From positions 1,426,001 to 1,490,000 of the forward strand of contig NZ_JAUSQU010000001.1 in assembly GCF_030811455.1 (NCBI RefSeq): a DNA stretch of 64,000 nucleotides. Reading direction: 5' to 3'. The stretch's first letter is position 1, and each line of letters begins with the position of its first letter. Positions 51,449 through 60,361 of this stretch are shown in pieces. The notes under the pieces were generated by a model that saw only the letters and a list, made by a program, of their open reading frames with translations, had not been told where the DNA came from and searched no databases. Both the position numbers and the translations under genes were made by a program. This DNA comes from Streptosporangium lutulentum. GTDB lineage: Bacteria; Actinomycetota; Actinomycetes; Streptosporangiales; Streptosporangiaceae.

Positions 51449-52825
51449 GTGAGGTTCGTGCCGCGCCTGCGTTCGATCCAAGCGCGCTACACGATGACCG
51501 CGACGGCGCTGCTGCTGATCGTGCTGATCGCGGTGAGTGCGAGTTCCGACCTGGCGATCCGCTACAGAATCCAGGACGACGCCTTCAGCGACGCCGAGCG
51601 GGTGGCCAGCCAGTGGAGCGCGGCGGTGCGCAACGGCAACATGCCGAGCCTGATCCCCACCTCCACCGGCGTCAACCTCATCCAGCTGGTGGACGCCCAC
51701 GGCAAGGTCACGGGCGCCAGCAGGGAGGCGTGGGGCAGGCCGCCGCTGAGCTCGATCCGGCCTCCCGCCAACGACCGGTTCCAGCGGCTGACCGACGGCT
51801 GTCTCGTGCTGATGGCCATCCGGGTCTCTCCCACGGCGGACGCACCGGTCGTCTACGCGGGCATCGAGGAGCCGTCCATCCTGCGAAAGCACCGCCTGGA
51901 GTACTTCTTCGCCGGAAGCGCCCTCATCCTTCTGATCTTCGCCGCCTGGATGACGTGGTCCGTGGTGGGCCGGACGCTGCGTCCGGTGGCGGCGATCCGC
52001 GAGCGGATGTCGGAGATCACGGTGAGCGACCTGAGCCTGCGGGTGCCCATGCCGCCGGGCGATGACGAGTTCGCGCTGCTGGCCCGCACCGCCAACCAGA
52101 CCCTGGAGCGGTTGCAGGAGGCGGTGGAGCAGCAGCGGCAGTTCGCCTCCACCACCTCCCACGAACTGCGCACCCCGATCGCCGGCCTGCGCACGCAACT
52201 GGAGGAGGCGCTGCTCTACCCCGACGACGTCGATCCGCGCGAGACCATCCAGGGGGCGCTGTCGGCGACCGGCCGGCTGGAGGCGATCGTCAACGACCTG
52301 CTGCTGCTGGCCCGGCTGCGCGCCGCCGACCCGGCGACCCGCGAGCTGGTCGACCTCGGCAAACTCGTGACGGAGGAGGCGTCGGCCCAGGCCAACGGCG
52401 TTCCGGTGTATGTCCGGGCGGTCCCCGGCGTGCTGGTCTGCGGCTCCCAGATCCAGTTGATCAGGGTGGTGAACAACCTGCTGAGCAACGCGCGCCGGCA
52501 CGCCGACACCAGCGTCAGGGTCTTCGTCGACTCCGCCGACGGCCAGGCCGTCGTGGCGGTGGTCGACGACGGCGCCGGCGTCGCGCCGGCCGATCGGGAG
52601 CGGGTCTTCGAACGCTTCACCCGCCTGGACGACGGGCGGCGCCGTGATTCCGGGGGCAGCGGGCTCGGCCTGGCCATCTCCCGCGACATCGTCCACTCCC
52701 ATCACGGGACCCTGCGGATCGAGGACTCACCGCGCGGCGCCCGGTTCGTCCTGCGGCTGCCGTTGCTGGACGCCAAGCGCGGAGAGGCCCCCGCGGACGA
52801 CGATCGCGACGTTCAGCCGCTGTAG
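51449..52825 (+). CDS. orphan sensor histidine kinase
   Basis: A 458-residue membrane kinase. It has helices at about 15-35 and 152-172, an extracytoplasmic sensor of about 115 residues between them, HAMP, and HisKA with the phospho-acceptor His near 238 (STTSHELRTPIAGLRTQLEE). The ATPase domain has N (VNNLLSNARRH), G1 (DDGAGV) and G2 (GGSGLGLAIS) boxes. GGAAGG lies eight bases upstream of the GTG. No response regulator gene lies beside it; its 3' end overlaps the convergent ABC ATPase gene by 13 bases. Confidence 0.93.
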   Translation: MRFVPRLRSIQARYTMTATALLLIVLIAVSASSDLAIRYRIQDDAFSDAERVASQWSAAVRNGNMPSLIPTSTGVNLIQLVDAHGKVTGASREAWGRPPLSSIRPPANDRFQRLTDGCLVLMAIRVSPTADAPVVYAGIEEPSILRKHRLEYFFAGSALILLIFAAWMTWSVVGRTLRPVAAIRERMSEITVSDLSLRVPMPPGDDEFALLARTANQTLERLQEAVEQQRQFASTTSHELRTPIAGLRTQLEEALLYPDDVDPRETIQGALSATGRLEAIVNDLLLLARLRAADPATRELVDLGKLVTEEASAQANGVPVYVRAVPGVLVCGSQIQLIRVVNNLLSNARRHADTSVRVFVDSADGQAVVAVVDDGAGVAPADRERVFERFTRLDDGRRRDSGGSGLGLAISRDIVHSHHGTLRIEDSPRGARFVLRLPLLDAKRGEAPADDDRDVQPL

Positions 52826-53562
52826 AGGCGGGTGACGACGCCCTCGATGGACTCTTCATCGGGGACGGTGGCGCGCAGGTCGTCCAGGGTGCCGTCGAAG
52901 GCGAGGCTGCCGTGGTCGATGACCATGATCCGGCGGCAGAGTTTCTCGATGTCGCCCAGATCATGGGTGGTGAGCAGGACCGTGGTGCCGTGTTCGGCGT
53001 TGAGGCGGCGGAGGAAATCGCGCATCGCGGCCTTGCTCACCACGTCGAGGCCGATCGTGGGCTCGTCGAGCACGAGCACCGCGGGATCGTGCAGGAGGGC
53101 GGCGGTGATGTCGCCGCGCATGCGCTGGCCGAGGCTGAGCTGGCGGACCGGTGTGGCCATGAACTCGGTGAGGCCGAGGAGTTCGGTCAGTTCGGTGAGC
53201 CGCCGCCGGAAGTCATTCTGATCTACTTTGTAAAGATGGCGGACCAGTTCAAAGCTGTCCTTGAGCGGAAGGTCCCACCACAGGGTCGTCCGCTGTCCGA
53301 AGACCACGCCGATCTTGCGGGCCAGGGCCGTGCGGTGGCGTGTCGGGTCGAGCCCGGCCACCCGGACGCGGCCCGTGGTCGGCGCCAGGATGCCGGTGAG
53401 CATCTTGATGGTGGTGGACTTGCCCGCGCCGTTGGGCCCGAGGTAGCCGACGAACTCCCCGGCCTCCACGGTGAACGACAGCTCCCGTACGGCGTGGACG
53501 GTCTTTCTGGTCTTGCGACGGCCGACGGCGAACGAGCGGCCGACCCGTTCGAGTTCGATCAT
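52813..53562 (-). CDS. ABC transporter ATP-binding protein
   Basis: A 249-residue ATPase. Walker A is YLGPNGAGKSTTIKML, the Q-loop is in VFGQRTTLWWDLPLKDSFEL, the signature is LSLGQRMRGDI, Walker B is VLVLDEPTIGLD, and the switch His is in LTTHDLGDIE. The phrases match the ATPase of DUF990-type ABC-2 systems. The ATG at 53562 has GGGGAG upstream and follows the permease stop by two bases. Last gene of a three-gene transporter operon. Confidence 0.93.
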   Translation of the reverse strand: MIELERVGRSFAVGRRKTRKTVHAVRELSFTVEAGEFVGYLGPNGAGKSTTIKMLTGILAPTTGRVRVAGLDPTRHRTALARKIGVVFGQRTTLWWDLPLKDSFELVRHLYKVDQNDFRRRLTELTELLGLTEFMATPVRQLSLGQRMRGDITAALLHDPAVLVLDEPTIGLDVVSKAAMRDFLRRLNAEHGTTVLLTTHDLGDIEKLCRRIMVIDHGSLAFDGTLDDLRATVPDEESIEGVVTRLYSG

Positions 53563-53564
53563 GT

Positions 53565-54353
53565 TCAACTCCCCGTTGAGCGGTAGCGGCGGACGCCCGC
53601 CCGCCAGGCGAGGGCGGCGGCGACGGCCAGGACGACGGCCGCCAGGGGCGCGGCGAAGCGGAGCCAGTACGGCAGGCCGAGGGGGTCCGGCCGGTCCAGG
53701 ACGAACAGGGCGGGCTGCCAGTTCACGAACGCCAGCGGCACGATGAACGTCGCCCCCTTGACGAGTTCGTTGCCGTACACGCTCAGCGGGTACTGGGTGA
53801 GCGTGACGCCGCCGTAGGTGAAGGCGTTGGCCACCTCGGGGGCGTCGGTCAGCAGGAACTGCATCGCCCCGCCGAGGGCGAAGATCGAGGAGAAGATGAC
53901 GATTCCGCACAGGACCATCACCGGTACCGTCCAGGCCCTGCCGGCGGCCAGGCCGAGCTGGGACAGGGCGATGGACAGCACGACGGCGGCCTGGGCCACC
54001 CTGCCGAGGCGCTGCACGCTGAAGCGGTCCGTGGCCATCTGCACGAACGTGCCCGCCGGGCGGATCAGCATGGTGTCGAAGGTGCCGGTCCTGATGTGCT
54101 GGCTGAGCCGTTCCACGTTGCCGAAGAGGAGGTCGCTCAGGGCGAAGGACAGGCCCGCGGTGCCGTACAGGAACATCACCTCGGCCAGGTCGAACCCGCC
54201 CAGGGATCCGGTGTGCTCGAAGATCACCCAGATCGCCGCCACGTCCAGCGCGCTGATGACGAACGAGCCGATCGTCATCGTGATCAGCGGCCCAGGGTAC
54301 TGTGCGGAGGCCCGCAGCCAGGTCCAGGCGAGCAGGAGATAGGTTCGGGTCAT
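53565..54353 (-). CDS. ABC-2 permease, DUF990 type
   Basis: A 262-residue permease with six helices. Typical DUF990 (ABC2_membrane_6) sequence includes IWVIFEHTGSLGGFDLAEVM, FLYGTAGLSFALSDLLFGNV, RTGTFDTMLIRPAGTFVQM and YPLSVYGNELVKGATFIVPL. The family often has two paralogous permeases per ATPase, as here with the gene at 54401. The transported substrate is unknown. Confidence 0.92.
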   Translation of the reverse strand: MTRTYLLLAWTWLRASAQYPGPLITMTIGSFVISALDVAAIWVIFEHTGSLGGFDLAEVMFLYGTAGLSFALSDLLFGNVERLSQHIRTGTFDTMLIRPAGTFVQMATDRFSVQRLGRVAQAAVVLSIALSQLGLAAGRAWTVPVMVLCGIVIFSSIFALGGAMQFLLTDAPEVANAFTYGGVTLTQYPLSVYGNELVKGATFIVPLAFVNWQPALFVLDRPDPLGLPYWLRFAAPLAAVVLAVAAALAWRAGVRRYRSTGS

Positions 54354-54400
54354 CTCAGGCGCTCACTCCCGGCGGCGTCCGCTCGGGGACGCTCTCGTCG

Positions 54401-55174
54401 TCAGCCACCCTGAACCACGACCTTCCGGCGGGCCGAGCGCGTGACCAGGGCGCCCAGGAGCAGCAGCGCCACTGCCCAGGCACTCTGGAAGCCGAGCGCC
54501 TCGACGACGTCCCGCTTGCCGAGGTAGACGTCCGCGGGGACCTGCACCATCGCCGACCAGGGGAGGGCGCCCGCCAGCGTGCCGAGCCAGCCGGGGAACA
54601 GGTTCAGGGGCAGGACCATGCCGCTGAAGAAGAACGTCATCACCAGGGACAGTGACTGGACGCCCCGGTCGTCGATGATCCAGCAGGAGGACAGCGCGAT
54701 CAGGTAGCGCCAGCCGAAGCTGACGATCACCGCCAGTATGAAGCTGGCCGCGAAGAAGGCCCAGGTCGCCGGGTCGCTCGGCACGATGAGGCCGAACAGC
54801 GCGGCGCCGACGGCCGTCGGGGGCAGGCTGCGCAGCAGGAGCAGGTAGGCCGCCCGGCCGAGATCGTCGGAGAGGTTCCACAGCTGCAGCGACGCCGGGC
54901 GGACGAGGTCGACGGAGATGTCCCCGGTGCGGACCCGGTCGGAGATCTCCAGGCCGCCGCCGAAGACCTGCATGGGGCCGATGAAGGCCTGGCTGAGGAA
55001 GCAGAAGGTGACGGCGTCCGCGAGGTCGTACCCGGCGAGCCCGGGGCGGGCCTCCCACAGGGCGATCAGGACGTACGCGCGGAGGATGCCGAAGACGGTG
55101 TTGGTGAAGGCCCCGGCGATGGCGGCGGAGCGGTAGGCGGAGTGACGGCGGAAACCATACGCGGCGATACGCAT
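54401..55174 (-). CDS. ABC-2 permease, second DUF990-like subunit
   Basis: A 257-residue permease with six helices (SAAIAGAFTNTVFGILRAYV, VTFCFLSQAFIGPMQVFGGG, LGTLAGALPWSAMVQVPADV). RTGDISVDLVRPASLQLWNL parallels the matching loop of the neighbouring permease, pointing to a gene-duplication pair. The ATG at 55174 has GAGGAA rather far upstream; the frame extends to 55297 without support. First gene of the transporter operon, divergent from the hydrolase. Confidence 0.88.
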   Translation of the reverse strand: MRIAAYGFRRHSAYRSAAIAGAFTNTVFGILRAYVLIALWEARPGLAGYDLADAVTFCFLSQAFIGPMQVFGGGLEISDRVRTGDISVDLVRPASLQLWNLSDDLGRAAYLLLLRSLPPTAVGAALFGLIVPSDPATWAFFAASFILAVIVSFGWRYLIALSSCWIIDDRGVQSLSLVMTFFFSGMVLPLNLFPGWLGTLAGALPWSAMVQVPADVYLGKRDVVEALGFQSAWAVALLLLGALVTRSARRKVVVQGG

Positions 55175-55393
55175 GTAGAGCGGGAAGGCTTCCTCCCGGA
55201 GGACGTCGGGACAATCCCCATATCGTCCTCGGTGGGTCCTGGCCGGGCAATGGATTTTTAGGATTTCGGTTGAGGGGCAGGTGAGAGGCAAGCTCAAACT
55301 GGGGAAGTTTGATATATATCCGTAATCGTCATGAAATGTCCTATTCAGATAGAATCATGTTCTGGCTAGGGAACACCCTCTGCGGAGGCGCTC
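55175..55393. promoter_or_regulatory. A+T-rich divergent promoter region
   Basis: About 220 bases separate the transporter operon and the hydrolase. The stretch 55300-55375 is unusually A+T-rich for this window (TTTGATATATATCCGTAATC and AGATAGAATCATG) and should hold one or both promoters. No clear operator palindrome was found. Confidence 0.5.
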
Positions 55394-56536
55394 ATGCACG
55401 ATGAGATCGATGTGGACGTCTGTCCTACCTACCCGCTCAGCTGGCAGGCCGCGGCGCTCAGCGCGATCATGCGTCGCACCTTCAAGCCGATGTCAGGTCT
55501 TCTCCTGAGAACCGGCGTCGGAGTCATGGCGGTCTCTCGCATCGCCGCGCTGGCGGCAAAGGTGCCCCTGCGCCTGCCCGCCCACGTGAGTGTGGTCCGG
55601 GACGAGGTCGGGGCGTGCTCCGGCGAGTGGGTCCGTGCCGGGCAGGAGCTCGACGAGGACAAGGTGCTGCTCTACTTCCACGGCGGCGGCTACTTCGCCT
55701 GTTCCCCGGCGACCCATCGGCCGATCACCTGGCGTCTGTCGGCCGCGGCCCAGCGCCCGGTACTGGCCGTCGACTACCGGCAGGGCCCGATTCACAGGCT
55801 GCCCGAGTCTCTTGAGGACGCGATCGCCGCCTACCTGTGCCTTCTGGAGCGCGGCTACGCCCCCGCCGACATCCTGTTCGCCGGTGACTCCGCCGGTGGC
55901 CATCTCACCCTCGCCACGCTCCTGGCGCTCCGCGACCGCGGCCTGCCGTTGCCGGCGGCCGCCGTGTGCCTGTCGCCGTGGACCGATCTCACCGATGTCC
56001 CCCACCAGGTCAACCGCCTGCTCGACCCGATGATCTCGGCCGGCCGGGTCGACTGGCTCGCCCGCCGCTGGACCGTCGGCCTCGACCCCCGGCACCACCT
56101 GGTCTCCCCGGTCTTCGGCGACTACACCGGCCTGCCCCCGCTGATGATCGTCACCGGCTCCACCGAGGTTCTCCGCGACGAGGGCCGCCGCGTCGCCGAG
56201 CGGGCCCGCGCCGGCGGTGTGCCGGTCACCTACGAGGAGTGGCCCCGCATGCCCCATGCCTTCGCCATCCTCGCCGACGTCGTCCCCGAGGCCCGCCGGG
56301 TCTTCCTGCACATCGCCCGCTTCCTCGGCGCGGCCAGGGTCCTCACCTCCTACGACCCCGCCGAGCAGGATCTCGCCGCCTACGATCCCGCCGTCGAGGA
56401 CCTCGCGGCCGGGTTCGATCCCCTGGCCGGGTTCGATCCCGGTGTCCAGGACCCCGCCGCGTGCGATCCGGCCGCGCGGCCCGATTCGCCCGCCGTCCAG
56501 GATTCGCCCGTCAGGCCCGGTTCCGCCGCGGCCTGA
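55394..56536 (+). CDS. HSL-family alpha/beta hydrolase with repetitive acidic tail
   Basis: A 380-residue esterase/lipase. The oxyanion motif is FHGGGYFAC near residue 95, and the nucleophile elbow is FAGDSAGGHL near 156. The catalytic Asp is expected in the DEGRRVAERA region near 255 and the His is in MPHAFAI near 285. The hydrolase domain ends at about 310. The last 65 residues are a degenerate repeat of a roughly 10-residue unit (YDPAEQDLAA, YDPAVEDLAA, FDPGVQDPAA), absent from normal family members. The start ATG has no strong Shine-Dalgarno. Confidence 0.92.
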   Translation: MHDEIDVDVCPTYPLSWQAAALSAIMRRTFKPMSGLLLRTGVGVMAVSRIAALAAKVPLRLPAHVSVVRDEVGACSGEWVRAGQELDEDKVLLYFHGGGYFACSPATHRPITWRLSAAAQRPVLAVDYRQGPIHRLPESLEDAIAAYLCLLERGYAPADILFAGDSAGGHLTLATLLALRDRGLPLPAAAVCLSPWTDLTDVPHQVNRLLDPMISAGRVDWLARRWTVGLDPRHHLVSPVFGDYTGLPPLMIVTGSTEVLRDEGRRVAERARAGGVPVTYEEWPRMPHAFAILADVVPEARRVFLHIARFLGAARVLTSYDPAEQDLAAYDPAVEDLAAGFDPLAGFDPGVQDPAACDPAARPDSPAVQDSPVRPGSAAA

Positions 56537-56555
56537 GCCCGCTCCGCCGTCCGAC

Positions 56556-56580
56556 GCGGCGAAATGCTGGGATTCGCCGC
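56556..56580. terminator. hairpin after the hydrolase gene
   Basis: GCGGCGAA (56556-56563) and TTCGCCGC (56573-56580) form an 8-bp stem with a 9-base loop, 20 bases past the stop. Confidence 0.6.
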
Positions 56581-56787
56581 CTTCGTGATGAAGCGGCGGG
56601 GAGATCGTCCTCGCTGGTCACGGCGTCACGTCCGGTACCAGGAGGCACTCGGGACACCACCGGTTCCTTACCCTGAGGGATCATTGACCTTACCTGTCAT
56701 ATCCCTTGTGAGCGGTCGGCAGCGAAGGCCCCTCGATTCCCGCCACAGTGTGCTTGCCATAGCTCGCACACGAGAGGCTCAACCAGG

Positions 56788-58419
56788 ATGGCACGTGGCG
56801 GAAACGGCCCCATGAACGGCATGCCGCCCGGTGTGCGGCCACTGACCGTCGGGGACCCGGTCATCATCGGCCGTTACCTTCTGCTCGGCCGCCTCGGTGT
56901 CGGCGGGATGGGCGTCGTCTACCTGGCCGAACACCCGCAGGGCGGTGTGGTGGCGCTCAAGACGCCACATCCCATGCATCTCAACGATGCCACGCTCCGC
57001 GCCCGTTTCGCGGGCGAAGTGGAATTCTCCCGGCGAGTGGTGCCTTTCTGTACCGCCGCGGTGGTGGAGGACGGCATCGACAAGGAGCGCCCCTATCTCG
57101 TCACCGAATACATCCGCGGCCCCGCGCTGTCCCAGGTGGTGTCCGCCTACGGTCCCCTCACACCGGACCTCGCGTACGGCGCCGCCCTGGGGGTGGCCGC
57201 CGCGCTGATGGCGGTGCACGAGGCCGGGCTGGTCCACCGCGACCTCAAGCCGGGCAACGTGCTGCTGTCCGACACCGGTCCCCGGCTGATCGACTTCGGT
57301 ATCGCCAGGGACGTGGACGCTCTCGCCGCGCACACGCAGGGAGGGCAGGTCATGGGCAGCCCCGGCTGGGTCGCCCCCGAACGGCTCACCGGCGGCCCCG
57401 CGCTGCCCGCCTCGGACGTCTTCGCCTGGGGCTGCCTGATCGCCTACGCCTCCACCGGCCACCATCCCTTCGGCGGAGGGGAGCTCGACGCGCTGACCCG
57501 GCGCATCCTGGTCGAGCCGCCGCGCGTCACCTCGGTGCCCGCCCTGCTGCGCCCCGCCGTCGAGGCGTCCTTGGCCAAGGATCCCGCCCACCGGCCCCGG
57601 GCCGTCGAGCTGCTCGGCGCGCTGCTCGCGGCCGGTGGGGTGGGCGACCCCTGGGACCTGCGGGAGGCGGTCGCCGAGGTGCTGGCCGAGATCTGGACGC
57701 CGGTGCCCCACCCGCCGGGAGCCGGCCGAGTGCGGCCGGCGGCCGTCGAGGCGGTGCGGGAGCAGCCCTCGGTTCCGGCGAAGGTCTCCCGCCGGGCGCC
57801 CCGCAAGAGCGCGCACCTGTCGCAGGCGGGCTTCGCGGCACTGGCCACGGTCTCCATGGCGGCCGTCACCGTGGTCGCCGCCACGAGCGGCGGGACCGGC
57901 ACCGGCACCGGCTCGGGCGTCCCCGAGCGGATGCCGATGGTGGTCCCGAGCGAGAGCACGACCCCGGGTTCCGCCCTGAGCGGCACCCGGCCGCCGGTGG
58001 GCAGGCCGCAGACGCCCCCGCCCCCTCCGATCACTCCCACCACGGTCATGGTGACCACGACCCAGACCGTCCCGGCAGTCACCCCGCCCGCGGGTGACCG
58101 CGAGGAGCCCTCTCCCGAGCGGCCGCACGGACCGGACGGCCGGCCCGACGACGACGAGGGCGGCGACGAGAACGGGGGCGGCGACGGGGGAGGAGGCGGG
58201 CGCGAGCCGCAGACCTGTGCGGGAACGACCACGAACAGGGCCAAGGCCCGGACAAGAGACTGCCCGACGACGCCGAACAGTCCCAGGCCCTCCTTCACCC
58301 AGATCCCGCAGACCGGCGACGGCGAAAGTCCGTCCCCGACGCCGACCACGCCCATTCCCTCCTCGACGGTGATCACGCCGCCGCCGAGCTCCGGCCCCTC
58401 GTTCCAGATAGGCGATTGA
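56788..58419 (+). CDS. Ser/Thr protein kinase with transmembrane anchor
   Basis: A 543-residue PASTA-less kinase. The kinase domain covers about 25-290: glycine loop LGRLGVGGMGVVYLA, Lys in VVALKTPHP, catalytic loop VHRDLKPGNVLL, DFG in LIDFGIARD, and MGSPGWVAPE. A basic linker and one membrane helix (AALATVSMAAVTVVAATSG, about 350-370) follow. The C-terminal extracytoplasmic part of about 170 residues is rich in Pro, Thr, Gly and Glu with only two cysteines. The kinase acts in the cytosol; the outer part may sense the cell wall. The start is ATG 56788, with ATG 56812 possible. Confidence 0.93.
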   Translation: MARGGNGPMNGMPPGVRPLTVGDPVIIGRYLLLGRLGVGGMGVVYLAEHPQGGVVALKTPHPMHLNDATLRARFAGEVEFSRRVVPFCTAAVVEDGIDKERPYLVTEYIRGPALSQVVSAYGPLTPDLAYGAALGVAAALMAVHEAGLVHRDLKPGNVLLSDTGPRLIDFGIARDVDALAAHTQGGQVMGSPGWVAPERLTGGPALPASDVFAWGCLIAYASTGHHPFGGGELDALTRRILVEPPRVTSVPALLRPAVEASLAKDPAHRPRAVELLGALLAAGGVGDPWDLREAVAEVLAEIWTPVPHPPGAGRVRPAAVEAVREQPSVPAKVSRRAPRKSAHLSQAGFAALATVSMAAVTVVAATSGGTGTGTGSGVPERMPMVVPSESTTPGSALSGTRPPVGRPQTPPPPPITPTTVMVTTTQTVPAVTPPAGDREEPSPERPHGPDGRPDDDEGGDENGGGDGGGGGREPQTCAGTTTNRAKARTRDCPTTPNSPRPSFTQIPQTGDGESPSPTPTTPIPSSTVITPPPSSGPSFQIGD

Positions 58420-58503
58420 TCACTTACCCCGACGGGCTCAGGTAGGACAAACTGGTGCGTCCGTTAAAGTAAGCGCCGCAGGTCGCGGCGGAGGGGGAGA
58501 TCG

Positions 58504-59322
58504 ATGGGCGAGCTTGTTTCCGGTCCGGTGGAGCTGAGCGGCGTCGGCGTCCGGGTGGTCGGGCGAACGTTGCTGGAGGGCATCGACTGGCGGGTGAAGT
58601 ACGGAGATCACTGGGTGATACTGGGGCCCAACGGGGCGGGGAAGACCACCCTGCTGTCGCTGGCCGCCGCCGTGCGGCATCCCACGGAGGGAACCGTCAC
58701 CGTGCTCGGCCAACGACTGGGCCGGGTGGATCTGAGAGAGCTGCGCCGCCACATCGGCCTGGTCGCCGCCAGCCAGCGACTCGTCGACGAGGGGTTGCTG
58801 GAGGAGGAGGGCGCCACCGCGCACACCGTCGTCCTGACCGGCCACACCGGGACCAGCGCCCCGCTCTGGGACCGGTACGGCCCGGCCGAGCACGAGCGTG
58901 CCCACCGCCTGCTGGCCGACCTGGGCTGCAAGGACCTCGCCGACCGGCTCTTCCGGGTCTGCTCCCAGGGCGAGCGGGCCCGGATCCGCATCGCCAGGGC
59001 GCTGATGGTCGATCCGGTGATCCTGCTGCTGGACGAGCCTTTCGCCGGGCTCGACCTGCCCGCCCGCGAGGACCTGATCGCCGCGGTGGAGGACCTCGCC
59101 ACGACGCGTCCGGCGCTGACCACGGTCACCGTCACCCACCACCTGGAGGAGGTCCCGGCCACCACGACTCACGCCCTGCTGATGCGCGACGCCCGCATCC
59201 AGGCGAGCGGTCCGGTGACGGAGATCCTGACCGGGGAGAACCTGTCGGAGTGCTTCGGCAGGCCGTTGCTGATCGACACTCTCGACGGCCGCTGGTCCGC
59301 TCGCGCATCGCGTGATCGCTAG
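58504..59322 (+). CDS. ABC-type ATP-binding protein (ModF-like, single)
   Basis: A 272-residue ATPase without an adjacent permease. Walker A is ILGPNGAGKTTLLSL, the signature is CSQGERARIRIARAL, Walker B is ILLLDEPFAGLD, and the switch His is in TVTHHLEEVP. The signature is SQGE rather than LSGG, as in the ModF/YlmA-like group. GGAGGGGGAG lies just before the ATG. A role in regulation or translation support rather than transport is possible. Confidence 0.9.
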   Translation: MGELVSGPVELSGVGVRVVGRTLLEGIDWRVKYGDHWVILGPNGAGKTTLLSLAAAVRHPTEGTVTVLGQRLGRVDLRELRRHIGLVAASQRLVDEGLLEEEGATAHTVVLTGHTGTSAPLWDRYGPAEHERAHRLLADLGCKDLADRLFRVCSQGERARIRIARALMVDPVILLLDEPFAGLDLPAREDLIAAVEDLATTRPALTTVTVTHHLEEVPATTTHALLMRDARIQASGPVTEILTGENLSECFGRPLLIDTLDGRWSARASRDR

Positions 59323-59327
59323 TCCTT

Positions 59328-59346
59328 CCGCTCTCCCGGAGAGCGG
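59328..59346. terminator. short hairpin between ABC ATPase and HU genes
   Basis: CCGCTCTCC-C-GGAGAGCGG is a near-perfect palindrome between two convergent stops. It is flanked by an 11-base direct repeat GCTAGTCCTTC (59318-59328 and 59346-59356). Confidence 0.6.
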
Positions 59347-59634
59347 CTAGTCCTTCTTGCGCTGCCGGATGAGACCCATGAACCCCGGGCTCGGCTTGAA
59401 TTTGGCCGTCCAGGTCTCGGCGATCTCCAGGGGCTCACCGGTCTGCGGGTTGCGTCCGGTCCGTGCGGGTTTGTGCACGATCTCGAAGGACCCGAAGCCG
59501 GGGATCGCCACCTTGTCCTCGGCCGCCACCGCTGTCTGAATGGTTCCGAGAATCGCATCGAGGGCCGCGGCGGTCTGTCGCCGGCTGAGACCCGCCTCGG
59601 CCGCGGCCTTCTCGATCAGCTCGCGCTTGTTCAT
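59347..59634 (-). CDS. HU-family DNA-binding protein
   Basis: A 95-residue histone-like protein that bends DNA. The start MNKRELIEKAAAEAGLSRRQ, the DNA-arm motif VAIPGFGSFEIVHKPARTGR-NPQTGEPLEI and the short C-terminus are standard HU. It has no Lys-rich tail, so it is of the short HupA-type rather than the actinobacterial tailed form. GGAAGG lies upstream of the ATG. It is convergent with the ABC ATPase gene. Confidence 0.95.
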   Translation of the reverse strand: MNKRELIEKAAAEAGLSRRQTAAALDAILGTIQTAVAAEDKVAIPGFGSFEIVHKPARTGRNPQTGEPLEIAETWTAKFKPSPGFMGLIRQRKKD

Positions 59635-59772
59635 CTGAATCCTTCCGGCATGGACACCTCGGGTCTCAGCCTATGGAGGAAACGCGTCGCGGTGTCGCGG
59701 CCCGGCGGTGTGTTTCGGGCGGCGGCGACGGGAAAGGGCGGCGCGCACGCCGGGGATCGGCGCGCGCGGTGA

Positions 59773-59804
59773 GTGCCTGTCACCTCAGCACGGCTGACAG
59801 GCAC
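59773..59804. terminator. hairpin terminator for the small-gene pair
   Basis: GTGCCTGTCA (59773-59782) pairs perfectly with TGACAGGCAC (59795-59804), just past the stop of the 35-codon gene. Confidence 0.7.
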
Positions 59805-59816
59805 CCACCCTCGGGT

Positions 59817-59924
59817 TCAGCGGTCGGACTGGGCGGCCAGTCGTTCCGCCTCCGCGTGCAAGGCCTCGACGAGTATGAGCTCCAGACGGAGATCCTCGTC
59901 AATGAGGCCGACCAGAACTTCCAT
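59817..59924 (-). CDS. 35-codon small protein
   Basis: An ATG at 59924 with GGGAGG four bases upstream opens a 35-residue helical, acidic protein (MEVLVGLIDEDLRLELILVE at the start). A terminator follows directly. The frame extends to 60014 but without a ribosome binding site. It is likely co-transcribed with the gene at 60027. No family is known. Confidence 0.55.
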   Translation of the reverse strand: MEVLVGLIDEDLRLELILVEALHAEAERLAAQSDR

Positions 59925-60026
59925 CGGGCCTCCCTGCTTACTCCGACGTCCCAGGAAGCTCAGAAGTTCACACGGGCACCGGACAAGACTCGGCCGTGAT
60001 CCAACTTTGATCACGACGTGGTCGTC

Positions 60027-60203
60027 TCACGGTGTCTTCACGAGTTCGGCCAGGTCGACGAGCTTGTCGACCTCGCGCACGTCCGCACAGTAGGCCACCA
60101 GAACCCGCTCTCCGCTGATGCGCCGGGTGACCCGCAGGCATGGGCCGTCGTCGAACACGACGGCCTCGACCTCGATGCCCCCCGGACCCTGCCAGATACC
60201 CAT
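60027..60203 (-). CDS. 58-residue conserved-looking small protein
   Basis: A 58-residue soluble protein starting MGIWQGPGGIEVEAVVFDDG, then LRVTRRISGERVLVAYCADV and a C-terminal helix. The strand-rich start and helix end suggest a small folded domain. The ATG at 60203 is preferred to 60254; the ribosome binding site is weak. It is divergent from mIHF and upstream of the 35-codon gene. Function unknown. Confidence 0.6.
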   Translation of the reverse strand: MGIWQGPGGIEVEAVVFDDGPCLRVTRRISGERVLVAYCADVREVDKLVDLAELVKTP

Positions 60204-60361
60204 GAGCCTGAGGCTACGGAGAGACAGGTAAGACGGGGGTAACCAAACGGGCATATCGTGATGCTCGGCGCAGGTCCGGCCTCTCCGTACGTCGGGGATG
60301 ATTAATCGGGTCGCTGTGGGTAACAGGATGCTTTAATTAACGTAATCAGGGAGAAATCAAC

